Under the pieces are notes generated by a model that searched no databases, was not told the origin of the DNA, and saw nothing but the letters and a program-made list of their open reading frames with translations. Positions 1 through 12,500 of a DNA stretch of 64,000 nt are shown here, piece by piece. The position numbers and the translations under genes were made by a program. How positions within the stretch are numbered: position 1 is the stretch's first letter; the number at the start of each line of letters is the position of its first letter. The stretch comes from Puffinus mauretanicus (Eukaryota; Chordata; Aves; Procellariiformes; Procellariidae), in assembly GCA_023333565.1 (NCBI GenBank), contig JAJKFH010001371.1:124001-188000 (forward strand). The letters run 5' to 3'.

Positions 1-521
1 CAGGAGCTTATTTAGTAACAAATACTTCCCAAAATTTTAGCAAGGACAGGAAACCAACAGTGAAAAGGACTTCGCAAAATCAATTTAGGCTACTAATGAG
101 GTTGCATTATAACTGTCCTGCTGGGTCAAGGCAAATGTCCAGCTAGCTACTGTAGTCAGAAACAGATGCTTAAAAAACAGTGTCAGAAGCAGAGGTAGTC
201 CAAAGCGATCCCTCCCCTGACATACTGTTTTAATTTCTGGCAATCAGCTGCTCAGTAACTTCTCAAGCCAAAAGGTGCGTGGTGTTCAACAGCCGTGGAG
301 ATTTATAGGGAAGCAATTATTTGTCATGTCTCAAGACATGACAAGTAGTCATCCAATGACTAAAGAAACCACAGGAGTTTTATCAGGAATGAGTTTTTAA
401 AAAGGAGAAAGTGCATTTTTGCATCGTATTTGTTTAAATTGTGGAAGACACTGGCATAGGTTGTTGTGGAGGCTAAAATTATAAATGAGGTCAAAAGCAG
501 TTAGACAGAATTATAGAGGAT

Positions 522-540
522 TCATCCATCCATCCATCCC
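522..540. repeat. CATC tetranucleotide microsatellite
   Basis: Four to five tandem CATC units read directly from the sequence. A simple short tandem repeat with no sign of function. Confidence 0.8.
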
Positions 541-2171
541 GTTCATTAATTTATAGCTTTCTTTTGCATCATCTCCTTTTTCATCTCCTCTTCTAGCTGA
601 AAAGTCTCATTTATTTTGTTTGTTTTCCGTTTCTCAACTTTGTTGTCCTTCACAGAAACAATTTCAGTTCTGCCATTTACCCTCCAGGGTAATCAGAACT
701 GCACAGAAGATTCTAGATATGGCCACAGAGACAGTACATGAATTTACGCTGTTTTCAATTCCTCTTCTTAGAAGTTTTAACACTGTTTGTCTTTTTGACT
801 AGCTGCAAGATGATATTTTCAGAGAACTACCACAGTAGCTTAATGCTCTTTCCCAAATAGCAACAATTTACTTAAAGCCCTTCATTCTATATATGTTTCT
901 TTCCCCTCTGTTCATCACTTTGAACTTGGGTGGATACTCTGTTAAAATAAAACAAAAACATACCCAAGCACTGCTTATGCTAGTAACATAAAAAAAAAAG
1001 AAACCAAAGTAGTATTAGAACTCAACTCTAAAAACTTAAATTAATACCCAAGATGCAAAAAATGTAAGATAAACAGACAGTGTTATGCTATACTTCAAAT
1101 ACTGCTTCCTGATGTGAGACACTACAACCAAAGGAACGAGTGCTTTCTGAAATCTTGTAAAAAAAAAAAAATATCAGATAATGCTTCTTTGAATTGGCCA
1201 GGGTCCTTTTCCTTTAAATACAGATACTTTAGCCTTTATTACATCTGCCATGGCAAATCTGGTCTTCTGATTTGTATTATAGCAAGTACTTGTGGCCCTG
1301 CTGATATAAAATAGGTTTTGCTCCCAATTGTTTTCCAAGCCAACATATGAATCTACAGAAGGTAGAAAAACACTAACCATTTCACTAGCAAATTAAAATT
1401 ATGCAGGTGTACCTAAATTAACTTCTGTGAAAAGCTCATTAGTTTTCTGATTTAAAAAATAACCTCTTCATAATTCCTCCCGAATAAATATGAAGCCATT
1501 CCCATTGGTGACAAACATAGCAATCCCAAATTTATGGTATATTACATAATGTTGGTATTTTGCAGCACTCAATTTTATACTACTTCAAACTTAGAACATA
1601 AATGTGGTTTCTTTAACTATGTCCCTTAAGGAGCTTCCGTTAGATAAGCACGTGCACCACCATCATAATAAATAATAACATCACTCCATTCAGCACTAAA
1701 CTCACATCTGGTCTCACATGGAATCTGAATCCTGCTTTTATACAGGATCAGGTCCCCCGAGTTGCGTAAGAACAGGCTGATGGCATCCCAGGCCACAGGC
1801 AGAGCCCGTTCTCCCTTCCGCTGATGGTAGCGTACGATTAAACTAACAAACTGAACTGCCCATACGTGGATGTATCCACACATCAATCTCTTGAGAGGTC
1901 AGACCTCAGGAGCGTAGTAATTCTCAGTGTTAAAGCCAAGAGAGAGAACACAAAGGCCAGGAAAAAAAAACAACCTCCCCCCCCAACAAAACCTGATAAT
2001 GACAGCAACTCTGAGATCTGACATGCCTCAACGCTGCATTTTTAATCCAAGTTCTTTCAGGCAAATTCAAAGCAGACAAAATAACACGAAGCAGAGAAAT
2101 AAAATGAGATGGGACTTTAAAAAAAAGTTCTGAAACATTTTCAGTCTTTTGTACATTTGAAATTATTTTAC

Positions 2172-2318
2172 CTTTTCTTCCAATGCCCTTGCTGTTCTGC
2201 ATCTTTCGTTTCCCATCCCTCTCCTACAGAGATTTTCATTTGCTAGTCACAGCCGTTCATCTCCGTTTATCTGACGCAGATGCTCATAGTGCAATTTTTT
2301 GTCTGATTGCTCCATATC
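2172..2318 (-). other. Candidate exon of an unidentified minus-strand transcript
   Basis: Read on the minus strand, this 147-nt block follows a long pyrimidine tract ending in TTTTAGCAG (AG at 2320-2319). It is followed by a plausible donor, AAAG|GTAAAA, with the intron starting at 2171. All three frames contain stops, so it cannot be an internal coding exon. It could be untranslated, or it could hold the end of a coding frame. Joined to the phase-1 donor at 3191/3190 on the same strand, the frame would continue as GYGAIRQKIAL and stop. Another frame has an ATG and 22 codons before a stop. No family is recognised, and the exon status rests on splice motifs alone. Confidence 0.25.
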
Positions 2319-3190
2319 CTGCTAAAACAACAGTAAGAAGACAATCTTCAAGAGAAAAAAAACCCAAACCCAAAACAAAGCCAGAGACTCTGGGCATTCC
2401 ACAATTAATAATAGAGTACTTTATCCACTGTAGCAGCAGAAGTCCATGCTCAATAGGTCTTAAAAGTGTAACAGGACATGAAGCAGTACAGCCTCGAAGA
2501 GCTTATTGAAAGTGTAATTGAAAACAGTTTCCCAAGGAGATCATTTGCAAAAAAAGTTATTTACTGAACAATTATTTACTCAAAGAACAGTCATTTCCTA
2601 GGCTGTAGGAGTAAGTTGAACCTGCGTTAGAGAAAACATCACCATCAGGCTACCCCGGGGTAAAAGTCAACATTTAATACATTTTCACTGTATCACTCAT
2701 CAGAAAAATTTGCCTTGTAAAAGCAGTCAGAATGGAAAATAATAGGTGAGCAGGATCATTTATATCAGGAAACAATGACAGTAGAGGATGGGTGCAGAGC
2801 CAGGATAGCACAGGCCTCACAGGCCAAAGGGAGAGCTTAAGATATCCTTGATTACTGTCTGCTAAAATCTACGGGCGAGCATCGTGAGTCTCTTGCTGAT
2901 AGTGGGTTCATCCCCAAATCGTTCTCCATACCACAAAGGGGCCGTAAGCAGGGCAGGGACGATACCTAAGCCCTTTCTGCAAGAAGCTAACAAAGCTTAA
3001 AGCCTATAAACCCGCATTGGCGAGTCTCTTCAGCCATTCAAGAGAAGCTATGGAGGAGCCACGTTCTCTCAACGTGAGATACCCAGGGATGCTTCTACAA
3101 CCTGCAAGTGTCCGGGACTATTTATTCATCAGCATTTTTCTCCTCAGACCTCTACCAAAGCGTAAAATTTAAACACACCGTTAAACTTAC

Positions 3191-3400
3191 CAGATTCATC
3201 ATCAACACCGACATAAAGGGAGACCTTCAGCTGCTTCCACCTCCGTGTAGGTCTTGCTACAGCAACGCGCACTCTTGGGGTCTTCAGGGACGCAGCAGAC
3301 GTGTCCCGCACCCGCCAGCGGGGCACCACAAAGGCCTTTTTTAAAGGCCCTTAAGCGTACCTGTGCAAATCTGGGTGACCAGGGGGAAACCACCCCTTAC
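3191..3400 (-). other. Candidate 5' exon of an unidentified minus-strand transcript
   Basis: On the minus strand this segment leaves the first CpG island and ends at a near-consensus donor, GAATCTG|GTAAGTTT (exon end 3191, intron start 3190). One frame is open from just after a TAA to the donor and reads KQLKVSLYVGVDDESG at its end, leaving phase 1. It has no ATG. A second frame starts with ATG at 3393 and stops a few bases before the donor. A further possible donor, CACAG|GTACGC, lies at about 3363/3362. The right-hand limit (transcription start) cannot be seen and is approximate. I do not recognise the protein. It may be a non-coding first exon or a partial coding exon. Confidence 0.3.
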
Positions 3401-3631
3401 GCCAGTTCCCACGCCCACCACACTCACTCCAGGCTGCCACCCCCCCTGCCCCCCACGGACGAAAAGCACGACGCCTCCCCACGGGCCTGACTGCTGGTGG
3501 CGGGGGGGGGCGGCTGATACCCGTAGGCCGGGCCGGGCCGGGGGCGCTGGGCGGCGCGGAGACCGCCCGTCGCCTGGCAACCGCCGCCGCGACCGCGCGC
3601 GGCCTCAGCTCCTGACCCGGCGCTCGCGGCT

Positions 3632-3740
3632 CCGCCCCCTGCCCCGCTGCTCCGCCCACGGGGCTTACAGCTCCGTGCCCGGGGCCCGCGGCTCCGCCCC
3701 CGGCCTCCGCGGCTCCGCCCACGGGGCCGGCGCTCCGCCC
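3632..3740. promoter_or_regulatory. Cluster of five GC boxes (Sp1/KLF-type)
   Basis: The hexamer CCGCCC, usually within CTCCGCCC, occurs at 3632, 3652, 3694, 3715 and 3735, a spacing of about 20-42 bp. Two copies share the longer context CTCCGCCCACGGGGC. Sp1/KLF factors bind such boxes, so this is likely the core of the island 1 promoter. Confidence 0.6.
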
Positions 3741-3744
3741 ACTC

Positions 3745-3798
3745 CTTTTCCCGCGCCCGCTGCTTTTCCCGCGCCCGCTGCTTTTCCCGCGCCCGCCC
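3745..3798 (+). repeat. Three tandem copies of an 18-bp GC-rich unit
   Basis: The unit CTTTTCCCGCGCCCGCTG occurs at 3745-3762 and 3763-3780 exactly. A third copy at 3781-3798 differs at its last two bases. It directly follows the GC-box cluster. Each copy holds TTTCCCGCGC, which resembles an E2F site (TTTSSCGC). That makes it a triple E2F-like motif, though binding is inference. Confidence 0.75.
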
Positions 3799-5689
3799 AT
3801 CCAGCTCCCCCCATCTCCACCGGGCCCGTCGGCGAGCGGCGGCCGGGAGAGCAGCCCGAGCGGCGACAGCGACGTACCGCAGGGTGCTGCGGACACCGGG
3901 AAGAGGTGGAGCCTCCCCGCCGCCTGGGCGAGGAGGAGGAATGGAGTTTGGGGATCCTTCCGAGGCAGGAAGAGATCCTGGCTGGAAAGAGCAGAGGAGG
4001 GTGCTCGCAGGGGGAAGAGTGGAAGTGTAAGCAGCAGGAGCGAAGTGGGAGGAGCAGGGGGGGGCACGGCGTTAAGGACAGGAAGGGCACGGGAAATGCA
4101 TCAGGACTTGGGTGGCAGGTGACCACAGAGCCGAAGGAGTCGGGGTGACAGTAGGAGGGGGGTTGAGGGCATCTCTGGTCCCAACAGCATCTGACACCAC
4201 CTTTGCGGGCTGACGGATAACTAACACCACCATCATGCACAAGGGTGATTCCACACGCCTGCGCTTAGCCTGTCTACGGGGAACAGCCTCCCTGAGGCGA
4301 TCGCTCCGTTAGCTCAAGTGGCGAGTGCCTGCTGAGGACTGAAAAATACGATTTGTGATGCGTTACAAGGCTGGTTTCACCAAATCATTTTGCATTTAAG
4401 AAAACCAAGAAACAAGCAGATTAAAAGACTAAATTTCCAGACCAGAGTGGTCAAAAGATTAGACATGGCAGAATGCAGTTTGCCATAATCTGGATCCAAT
4501 GGATATTGTTCAACTTTTGCTGGTGATTTGATCAAACACCTCTATTGGTGCAAGAGTGCAACTCCAGTGCAGCTCCGTGAGCAGCAATGTGCTATTCTTT
4601 CCCCATTCACCATCTCCTGGTTGGAGATTGCCATGGCATCATCATATTCCTTTTTAGCTATTCAACCCCGATATGAGTAAAGAATACTTACTAATTTTGG
4701 GGGGGGAGGATTTTCTGGGATATCAGAAAATCACAGTGCCAAGCGCACACCCAGGGCACAGACAGGCTGGCGTACGGGATTAACTTCTGTGGTTTAATGA
4801 GTTACCGTGCATCTGCAGAGCCATCATAACTGACCATGTTAATAACCCTTCCACTCTTTAAACCAAACGTGTTTGCTTGCCCTTAATATGATTTATTTAA
4901 AAAAGCAAGGGACTAAAGCACAATGCAGTCAGTTTTCACGGCTCCACTGAGAGGCAGTAATTCATTAAACCAGGTTAATTCAATCATCCAGACTCATCTG
5001 TCCGTAAATTAAATTTGCCTGTTCGAACACACGCATTACCTGATCTTTTAGACTGATCACAATATATTTATTCAGAACATTGCTCTTACCGTTCTCACTC
5101 GCACTTAGGAGGAGTCCACATTTCCACACTTTAGATACAGGATTCATAAATCAGGCACCTAGGAAAATGCGATCACACCCTCAATGGTCCCACGTGAAAA
5201 GCCTGCTTTTTCAGGGGTTTATTTCAGGATGGTAGCCAGTGTTTTCTTGGGAGCAGCCCTTAGCAGTGTTTCTCTTGGGGCAGGAAGGTAGGTGGTCTGG
5301 AGGGAAGATGCAGAGTCCTGCCTGCCCTTTAGAAGAGGCTGGGGGTTTGAATAGCCTACTTGCGTGCGCTCACCCCCTCACACCTCCAATACAAACTGTA
5401 CCTTTGCGAGGATGTTGGAGAGCAGCAGCTGCTGGTGGATTGCATCAGCGTTTCCTCCCAACAACATTAAATTTACTCTAGGGTTTGGAAAATACTATCT
5501 TAGACCATAGGTCAGGAAATGTGTTGACTCCCCTCTTGCAGGGTCTGACGGTCAATTAACGTCAGAGAAAATCACCAGGGGCCTAATTTTCCAAGGTGAT
5601 GAGCGCACTCAGCTCCACCTGGTGTCATTGCAGTCCAGCTGCCCATCTTCACAGGAAGGAAGGCAATGGGCCTTGACGTGCTCCAGGAA

Positions 5690-5850
5690 GGTAGCGTGAT
5701 TCAGTGAAAACAACACTGAATCAAGCATCTGCCCCTTGAATTTTATTCCCAACTCTGCCATTTATCTTCCAGGTAACTAGCTCAAGTCATCTGCACTCAG
5801 TTTCCCCCCATACCTCTTCTTGGGACACACTTCCCAAAGGTTATCTATGG
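5690..5850 (+). repeat. MIR-like SINE fragment
   Basis: The stretch contains, in order, remnants of the familiar MIR core: an AACTCTGCCATTTA-like segment, a gap, a TAGCTCAAGTCA segment, and CTCAGTTTCC. The order and spacing match the tRNA-derived MIR SINE read in the sense direction. It is strongly diverged, and a profile search is needed to confirm it. Confidence 0.5.
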
Positions 5851-6639
5851 AGTAAGTGTATCGTGTATGCACACATCTGCATGGTAGTTTACTTCTTTTC
5901 CTTCTTTTGCTGGAAATAAACTTGTTACGGCCAACCCAGCCTGAACTATTTGAAACCAATCAAAGAAGAAATGCATCTTTCCATCACTGAGCAAGAGAAA
6001 AATCTGGCACAATTTCAGGGTAAATACAGGAGCTTTATGTCTGCCCTGTTCAGAGTTACTGTAATTGTGCTGGCACCATTCCCAGAGCTGAGCTAAGGTC
6101 AGTGAGAAACCTGTAAATTAATAACTGTGGAGCTGATGTGATCTCTATCCAGGAATCACGTTGTACATTCGTGAAGCTTTATAGGAGAGAAAAGTTATGT
6201 TTCAGTTTTGCCAAGAAATGTTTACAATTTTTAAATCTTAATATTGACAATTAGCATACCCTGGAGGGACCTGATTCTGATCTCACCATCACAGGAACTC
6301 CACAAAATGGGTTAATCTGGATTAATCATATTGGTGCTACCCAGAGGAATCAGGTGAAACTTTCTCTGAAAACCAAGCCTAAATGGACACGCTTTTCCTT
6401 TGGGGTCTTATCTTACAAAGAAGAGACTCGTCTGTCCTCCTGGTTTTATCCAGTCACAAGCAACATCCAGTCACCCCAGTCACTAATTAATGTTATTGAT
6501 TAATAGCTAATTGCTGTTGCCACTTGCATTATTAACATTTAGGAATTCCATCGTACTACAGCCTACAGGACCAGAAGGGGCTTTGTGGTCAGAGGAACCA
6601 GTTTTCTGCTACCGCAGGTAACCACATCAGAGCCATTTA

Positions 6640-7810
6640 GATACCTGTCAGTCTCTTCCTCCTTCTTCTGAAAGATTGGTCCAAAGCCTCTCTCTGAAGA
6701 TTACAGACCTCCTAATTTATAGGCTAAAATTATTTATTGCCAAGTTATACCTACTTGTTCTTTTGCCAAATTATTCTTCAGCTTAAAATAACTCTTCCCC
6801 TCTGATGTTTGCATTCCTGATATATTTATAGGGCCCACTGTCATCTCGTCTCGACATTTATTTTGCTAAGTCATACAAGCCAAGCTCAAAATCTCCTGTC
6901 ATTAAAGATAGGCTCGCAGTTCTTTTTATCATCCTGGTTTTTCTCTTCCAGCTTTTCTTTCCTGAAGATGGGTGACCAGAACAGTATAATTTACTCCAGA
7001 TGTCTTGTGCAGTAGAATAAATACTCTCCTTTCTGTACTGTAAATGTCTGGTATATCCTGGGGTCACATTATCAAGGTCATATAAAATTGGTTGCTCATA
7101 ATCATTGACTATTAAGGTGCGGTTCCTCTCTTTCTTTGTCCTCCCCAGTTGCAAAGGCAAGTGGAATGGAAGTCCCCACTGTAGTAAAAGGTTTTGTAAG
7201 CATGTGACCCTGCACTGTGTACCACTACATTTTATTTTATTCCTGTTACCCCATCCCCTTCTTGCCATCTTCCTCTGATGATACCCCTTAATCATTAGCA
7301 AATATCATTAGCGTGCTTCTGTCTTTTCCAAATGGCACTAACAGGAACTGAGTATTGTCCATAAGAACCTCCACTACAAACTATCTTTCAGCCTGATAGT
7401 CCCCCTTGCAGCACGATCTCTTCTCCCCATTAGCCAGCCCTGCAATGACCTTTTTGCCTTGTGAGAATCCCTTTTCCAGCAGAACTACCAATTTCCTTTG
7501 GGACACAGTACTGAAGGCTGTCCTAAAGTCCCAAACTAGTAGTATTTTTTTCATCTAGAAGATTAGTCCTCCTACCAGAAATAGGTATAAACCACTTTTG
7601 GTAAACTCTTGCCACATTTTCTCATGTGTTTCCCTTGCAGTCAAAATTTGTTCTAAACTGTTACATACTGTTAGGGGTCAGACTGATGGGTGTGTGCTAG
7701 CCTATATCTCTTCCCTCTTGCCTCTCAGCTTCTTCAGAACCGGTGTGCATTTGCAGTCCTCTGTTTCAGTAGCATCATCCCAAATGTGACAATTTTGTTT
7801 AAGATGTCCT
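6640..7810. repeat. Probable ancient, degraded interspersed repeat
   Basis: Several phrases (such as GGTGACCAGAACAGTATAATTTACTCCAGATG near 6970-7005, and the later segment on a rise in unsuitable length and 'GTCCTAAAGTCC' near 7523) resemble, from memory, an old LINE-like repeat shared by birds, crocodiles and turtles. It is heavily diverged and I cannot assign the family or orientation reliably. Confidence 0.3.
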
Positions 7811-8149
7811 TTCAGTACAGCAAGGCAGAAATTAGTCAGTCCCCAAGTAAAGTGTATTAAATTCCTGAAATTTTGCTTTCCCCCTGGAAAACGTCCATTT
7901 CTGTGCAGTTTTCATGAGCTATCCTACCACTGCCACGGTGTTATACCTCTCTGTGAAAGCAGAGGAACAGGAATTACTTCAGCTGTAAGTCCACACCTAG
8001 ATGATCTTCAGGCTTGCTCCATTTGGGTTTGATTTTCAACTATTCTTCAACTTTACACAAAAAGGTGTCAATACAGCTAACGCTATCAGATGAATACCAT
8101 GCACGGTAAAAGATGTGCCTACAGAAGCTTATTATTCCAAGCAGATAAT

Positions 8150-8300
8150 ACAGAGCAATGATATTCATCCCCATTTTATACAACAAGACAAAAATCAAAA
8201 CTAATCTGAGATTAAGTGAGGAACTCCTACTATGGCACTGCCACCCCCATCCAGACTGCTGCTCTGCTGGAAAACCCTCCCATCTTCTTGTATTGCATGA
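8150..8300 (-). repeat. MIR/L2-like fragment, antisense
   Basis: CCCCATTTTATACAACAAG followed by a segment ending in GAGATTAAGTGAGG resembles the reverse complement of the MIR/L2 3' region, whose consensus has CCATTTTACAGATGAGG and later GAGGTTAAGTGACTT. The similarity is short and the call is tentative. Confidence 0.35.
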
Positions 8301-8776
8301 CAAGCAGAACACTCACTACCTCTGGTAATTCTTCTATTGGTTAAGAACTAGCAACTACCATGGCATTTTCAAAAAAATCAGCTCTGGTCTACAGAAAGAG
8401 CTTTGGTTGAAGCCTTTGCTATGGCATGAACCTCATGATTTCAGGTGCTTGAAGTCACTGCGTTCAGAAGATGGTGTAAGAACGGTTTCGACCATGGCAG
8501 GTGTTTAGGACTTCATCCTCAGAAGCCATCAGTAAGAACTGATCCAAAGATCCGGAGGATGACAGGAGTCTGTGAATCGAATTTATTTTGCTGTCACTGC
8601 ACCTGGCATGAAAAGAAAGGGCAATGAGAGGATCCAGTTAAAAAAACATCTTCTCTGACTCACTGAATCCGGGCATTTGTTTTTGCTCCTTTTCACAGGC
8701 TTATGTGAATTCATAAACTGCAATCTGAAAGGAAAGCTTTGTCAGGCAACATATGGCATTTTGTACAAAGCTGTAT

Positions 8777-8826
8777 CTTTTCAAGCTAAACTTGAAAAGT
8801 TTAGCTAATCTTTTCAAGCTAAACTT
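8777..8826. repeat. 17-bp direct repeat interleaved with a 10-bp perfect hairpin
   Basis: CTTTTCAAGCTAAACTT occurs exactly at 8777-8793 and 8810-8826. Between and overlapping the copies, AGCTAAACTT (8784-8793) pairs perfectly with AAGTTTAGCT (8797-8806) across a GAA loop. It probably arose from local duplication and inversion. Confidence 0.8.
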
Positions 8827-9548
8827 TCGCTAACAGTTTTTATAGAGTATTTTAACTCACACATCGAAAGATGGGCGATCATAGTTTTTCTTTGTCCTTG
8901 CTTCTGTGAACAAGTAAACCAAACTTCTGATGTCACCAAAGTCGTACAGAAACCGTGTGTCGCGCCTGAAGGTGACCACGCACTCCAGAGGTCCTGAGCT
9001 AGGTCCTGAGTGACAGAGCCTGTCTCCTCTCACTGCTGCACGCTCGCTCAAGGAAAATGAACCCCCTCTTTGTCTTGGTAGAGTTTCGGGGTACATTTTT
9101 GGGGTACTAGAAAGCAATAAAACCAGCAAATGGCACCTTCTCATGGGGAAGGGTCTCACAGAGAAATGGTAAGCTTAAGACAGGCTTTCAGATGTGTTGG
9201 GATACCTCGTTAGCTTAAGCCGTGATCAGATTCAGCTCTGCTGGGAGGCAAGACTCCGGTGGAATCCCACTTACTTCCAAGCAATACCCAGTGCAGGTGT
9301 CACACCAGAGGGCTCTTTCCCTCCTGTGTACTATTGCTTTAGAAAGGCGGGTTTTGGTTCACGACAAAGTGATTCTACCCAGAAGCAGCTGCACTACAGT
9401 GCGGATGAGATGATTGATCGGGATGAAAGACATGAGGTAGCAAAGGTGAGATAGGGCACTGTATTAATCTTTGAGCCACCGAGCCAGGATTTCCTAATTC
9501 CAGAAGGGCTTATCTCCTAATTCTGCCTTAATTTTAATGAAAGGTTGT

Positions 9549-9575
9549 AAATAAATGAATAAATAAATAAATAAA
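9549..9575. repeat. AAAT tetranucleotide microsatellite
   Basis: About six AAAT units with one G-containing interruption. Simple repeat. Confidence 0.8.
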
Positions 9576-12500
9576 GGTGAGATTTCTCTCCCTTCCCATT
9601 TTTACAGGAAAAAGGAAACAATAGCTTTCTTACCTGAAAAAATATGAGAGCCAGAAAAGCATGCTTGCACTCCCTTGTTTATATCATTCCTGACTCAAGA
9701 TGAACCAATGGTAACTTGAAATGCCTGTGTATAAAATAAAGATTATTGTTTTGTGTCTCTCTTCAAGGCCACCTTTCTCAGTTTCTTTTGGGTCAAACTA
9801 TTTCCTGGGTTTGGAAAGCTCAAGGATGCTATCTGCAGGCATCTGCTCCTCCGGGGTACGGCACCCTGTCCCACTGCATGGGACAAGTCTAAAGCTGCCC
9901 TACAGCTGCCAGATCGTCATTTTTACTAAAGAACTGGTAGGTACAAAACCCAACACTGTTACAACTGTAGTACCGCTATAGAGGTTTCATCCAGTTTAGA
10001 GGCATCACAGTGCTTGGTGTGGTAGAAATCCTCAGCAAGAGAAGGTCTTGCTGAGAGGGCTTAAAAATGGCAGGCTTAAAAGAAAAATATAAAAGGAATA
10101 GCATTGGCTGTGGGATTAATGCCCCTGGGATACAGAAGGCCTCTTGCTGATAGTATTTATAATTCACACCTGGTCCACATTGTTGGTGGTCCTTGCATTT
10201 CTTCTGGGATGAATTCCACGGTCAATGATTGAGTTACAATTTTGTTTTCAACATTAAACTAAGAGAAAAATGAATTGATGTTGGAAAGGAGTTAAGGTCA
10301 ATGACGGTTTCACCATAGTTTTTCAGGAGCATCACTTGTTCTTTCCAGTGTAAAGAAACCTGTGGCCTCACTGCACTTTTAGGCCTGTTTTGCAAGCAGG
10401 CATTAGCTGTGAAATTCATCTTAGCTTCTTCAGGCAAGGGAACCAGCAGCTTTGCGACGTGTACTTGCTTTTTGTGCCAATGCAAAGCCACCACAAAATG
10501 TTACCAAATCAGAAAGGTGTCAATTTATATTCACTTCCCATCAGTGTACGTGACAATATATGGTGTAAAGCAGTGGAGAAATTTGGGCTTTTAAAAAAAT
10601 TAATCAGGGCAAAGCACCAGTTTGCATGCCATTACACCACTAGTTTGCATGCACTTTGCACAGTTCTAAGCTTACTCTGAATGCAACTCATGCACACCAA
10701 GGCTTTCAGCCGTCACTGCAACAGCACCGCTGCGAGCCACGCTACAGACAACAGCTCTGGCAAAAGTCCTTCACAAATCCCTGTCCTGCAGGGGAGGAAA
10801 TAGGGTGGCTGGGGCACAGTCTGCAGTGGTGGAGGGAGGAGTTCAGCAGGTAGATAAGTGGTCAGGCACTTCTGCAGACTGGAATAAATGCTGCATACCC
10901 TGTGCATCCCCATGCACACCTATGTAACCAGCATCTATAGCCTAGGAGCCGTGGCGCTCTGTCCTAACGTGCAAAGAGCCAAAGTGCTTCTCTTGCCTCA
11001 AGTGCCTTGCCCATTCCCGGTGCGCCCAGGGGTGTTTCAGCTCCAGGGTCTACTAGGTGATTTGTGCTTGCTTCTGGCTTAGCATCAGTGAATGAGCTGA
11101 GGCAAAATGGTCCTGTCTGCTCTGTCAAAGGAACCCTTGACCCTATACATTTGCTTCTGCTGCACGCAGCCTGGATTTGAGTCCAGCAAATACTACACAG
11201 AAATGAAAAGTGATTCAACACACCACCATCCTGTACTGGGATTTTCCCCAGAATTTAAGGGGCTCAAGTTGCCTTTTCCATGGATAGCCTCTTTGGAAAG
11301 CCTTGGGATTCATCTGTATTTGGGTCATTGTCGTGTGTAACTTCCTCTAGAATACTAAAAGGAATCCTATCCTCAGAGAGGGGGAAAGATGTTTCCCTGT
11401 CCTCAAAATGACAGGAGACACCTGATTTCCAAATACTCTCCTTACAGCCCTGGCTCTGATTTTGCATAATCCGTGCTTAGAAAAAGAACTATGTACTTTG
11501 TTATTCCAGCAGCTAAATTAGATTAGGGAGATTAGGGATGAGAGAAGATGGATTATTGGTACGCTTCTGTACTTTTTATGCACTGTCTAGAAGTTTCAGT
11601 AAAATTCAGCTCTGTTACCTAACTCAGCATGCTGGGTGAGACCAAGACAGATGCTCAGGTGGTATTTCAGAGTATTGAAAACCATAAAACACATCCCAGT
11701 CCACACAAATCTCCCTCCTACCTCAAACGCCTTGCTTGACAGTTTGTTTTCAAGGCTGGATCTGTCAGCAGCCCCAGTGGCCAGTGACAGCGCATGGCAG
11801 TGAACGTGGCATGTTGTCTGCTACAGGGGACTCCTGCCGTGCTTGTAGGCCAGCTCTCTGGCCATGAAAAACTGCACTGTATCACTGCATGCTTGCACTT
11901 CTGGCTAAGCACTCCATCCCAGTATCCTCTTTTCTTGAAACACCTTAGAAGAGACCCTGGGATAAGCCTTTATAGTGGTTAAATAGAAACTCCTAGGGCC
12001 TGAGCTGAGTGGTGTGCATTTCGGCTGAGCAAATCCCTTCATCAGAAGACAGAAATACAGAATGGGAATCCTCTCGTGACCACAAACTACTGTTATCTGT
12101 AGGAGTCATGATGCTCCTGTAGTACTGTGACTCATCTCCATCCACTTCCTACAGTCTGAGCAAAGACCTTGCATTTCCAGACTTGCCCACCATTGTTAGC
12201 AATGCAGATGGACCTTTGACAATCTGTTTCAATTTGGACCTGAACTTCTGGAAAACATAAAGGGGACAAAACCAGTGCTGGATTTGCACCTGGCCTTTTC
12301 TAATATGATGGGATGCAGAGACTTGATTCATTTAAAAGTATTGCCATAATGAGATGAGCAGAAGTTCATGCATTGCATTAGCATTACATTAACACAGCTC
12401 TGTGCAGTGTTTGGCTCTTGCTATTTTGTAGTGGAGGCCAGTGTAGACAGATATGTCTGAAACACTACCAAGCAGTGTGGTGAAATGTGTCCCTCCCCCA

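Larger units (their letters stand above)
1..3190. other. AT-rich non-coding stretch left of first CpG island
   Basis: No protein family is recognisable on either strand. The stretch holds a short CATC microsatellite, several A-runs and one splice-bounded candidate exon on the minus strand, listed separately. An open frame on the minus strand at 1626-1886 has a protein-like composition, but I could not match it to any family and it is not counted as a gene. Its position left of a CpG island fits the body or 3' part of a leftward transcript, but that is inference. Confidence 0.4.
3380..3960. promoter_or_regulatory. CpG island 1, probable promoter
   Basis: CpG dinucleotides are dense here and rare on both sides. 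The island has five GC boxes and no obvious TATA box, which is typical of a vertebrate CpG-island promoter. The nearest transcript evidence is the leftward donor at 3191/3190, so a minus-strand gene is the best guess. Bidirectional use cannot be excluded. Edges are estimated by eye. Confidence 0.6.

Noticed and set aside
1626..1886. 86-codon minus-strand frame with protein-like composition
   Set aside because: No family match that I can recognise, a poor acceptor upstream and no partner exon. Kept only as a remark.
3351..4240. Overlapping open frames of 190-260 codons in CpG island 1
   Set aside because: Composition artefacts of the island, with repeated Ala-Gly-Lys text that comes from the 18-bp tandem repeat.
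4305..4345. tRNA-like box A (GTTAGCTCAAGTGGCGAG)
   Set aside because: No matching box B or cloverleaf follows, so it is not a tRNA gene. At most it is the head of an old tRNA-derived SINE.
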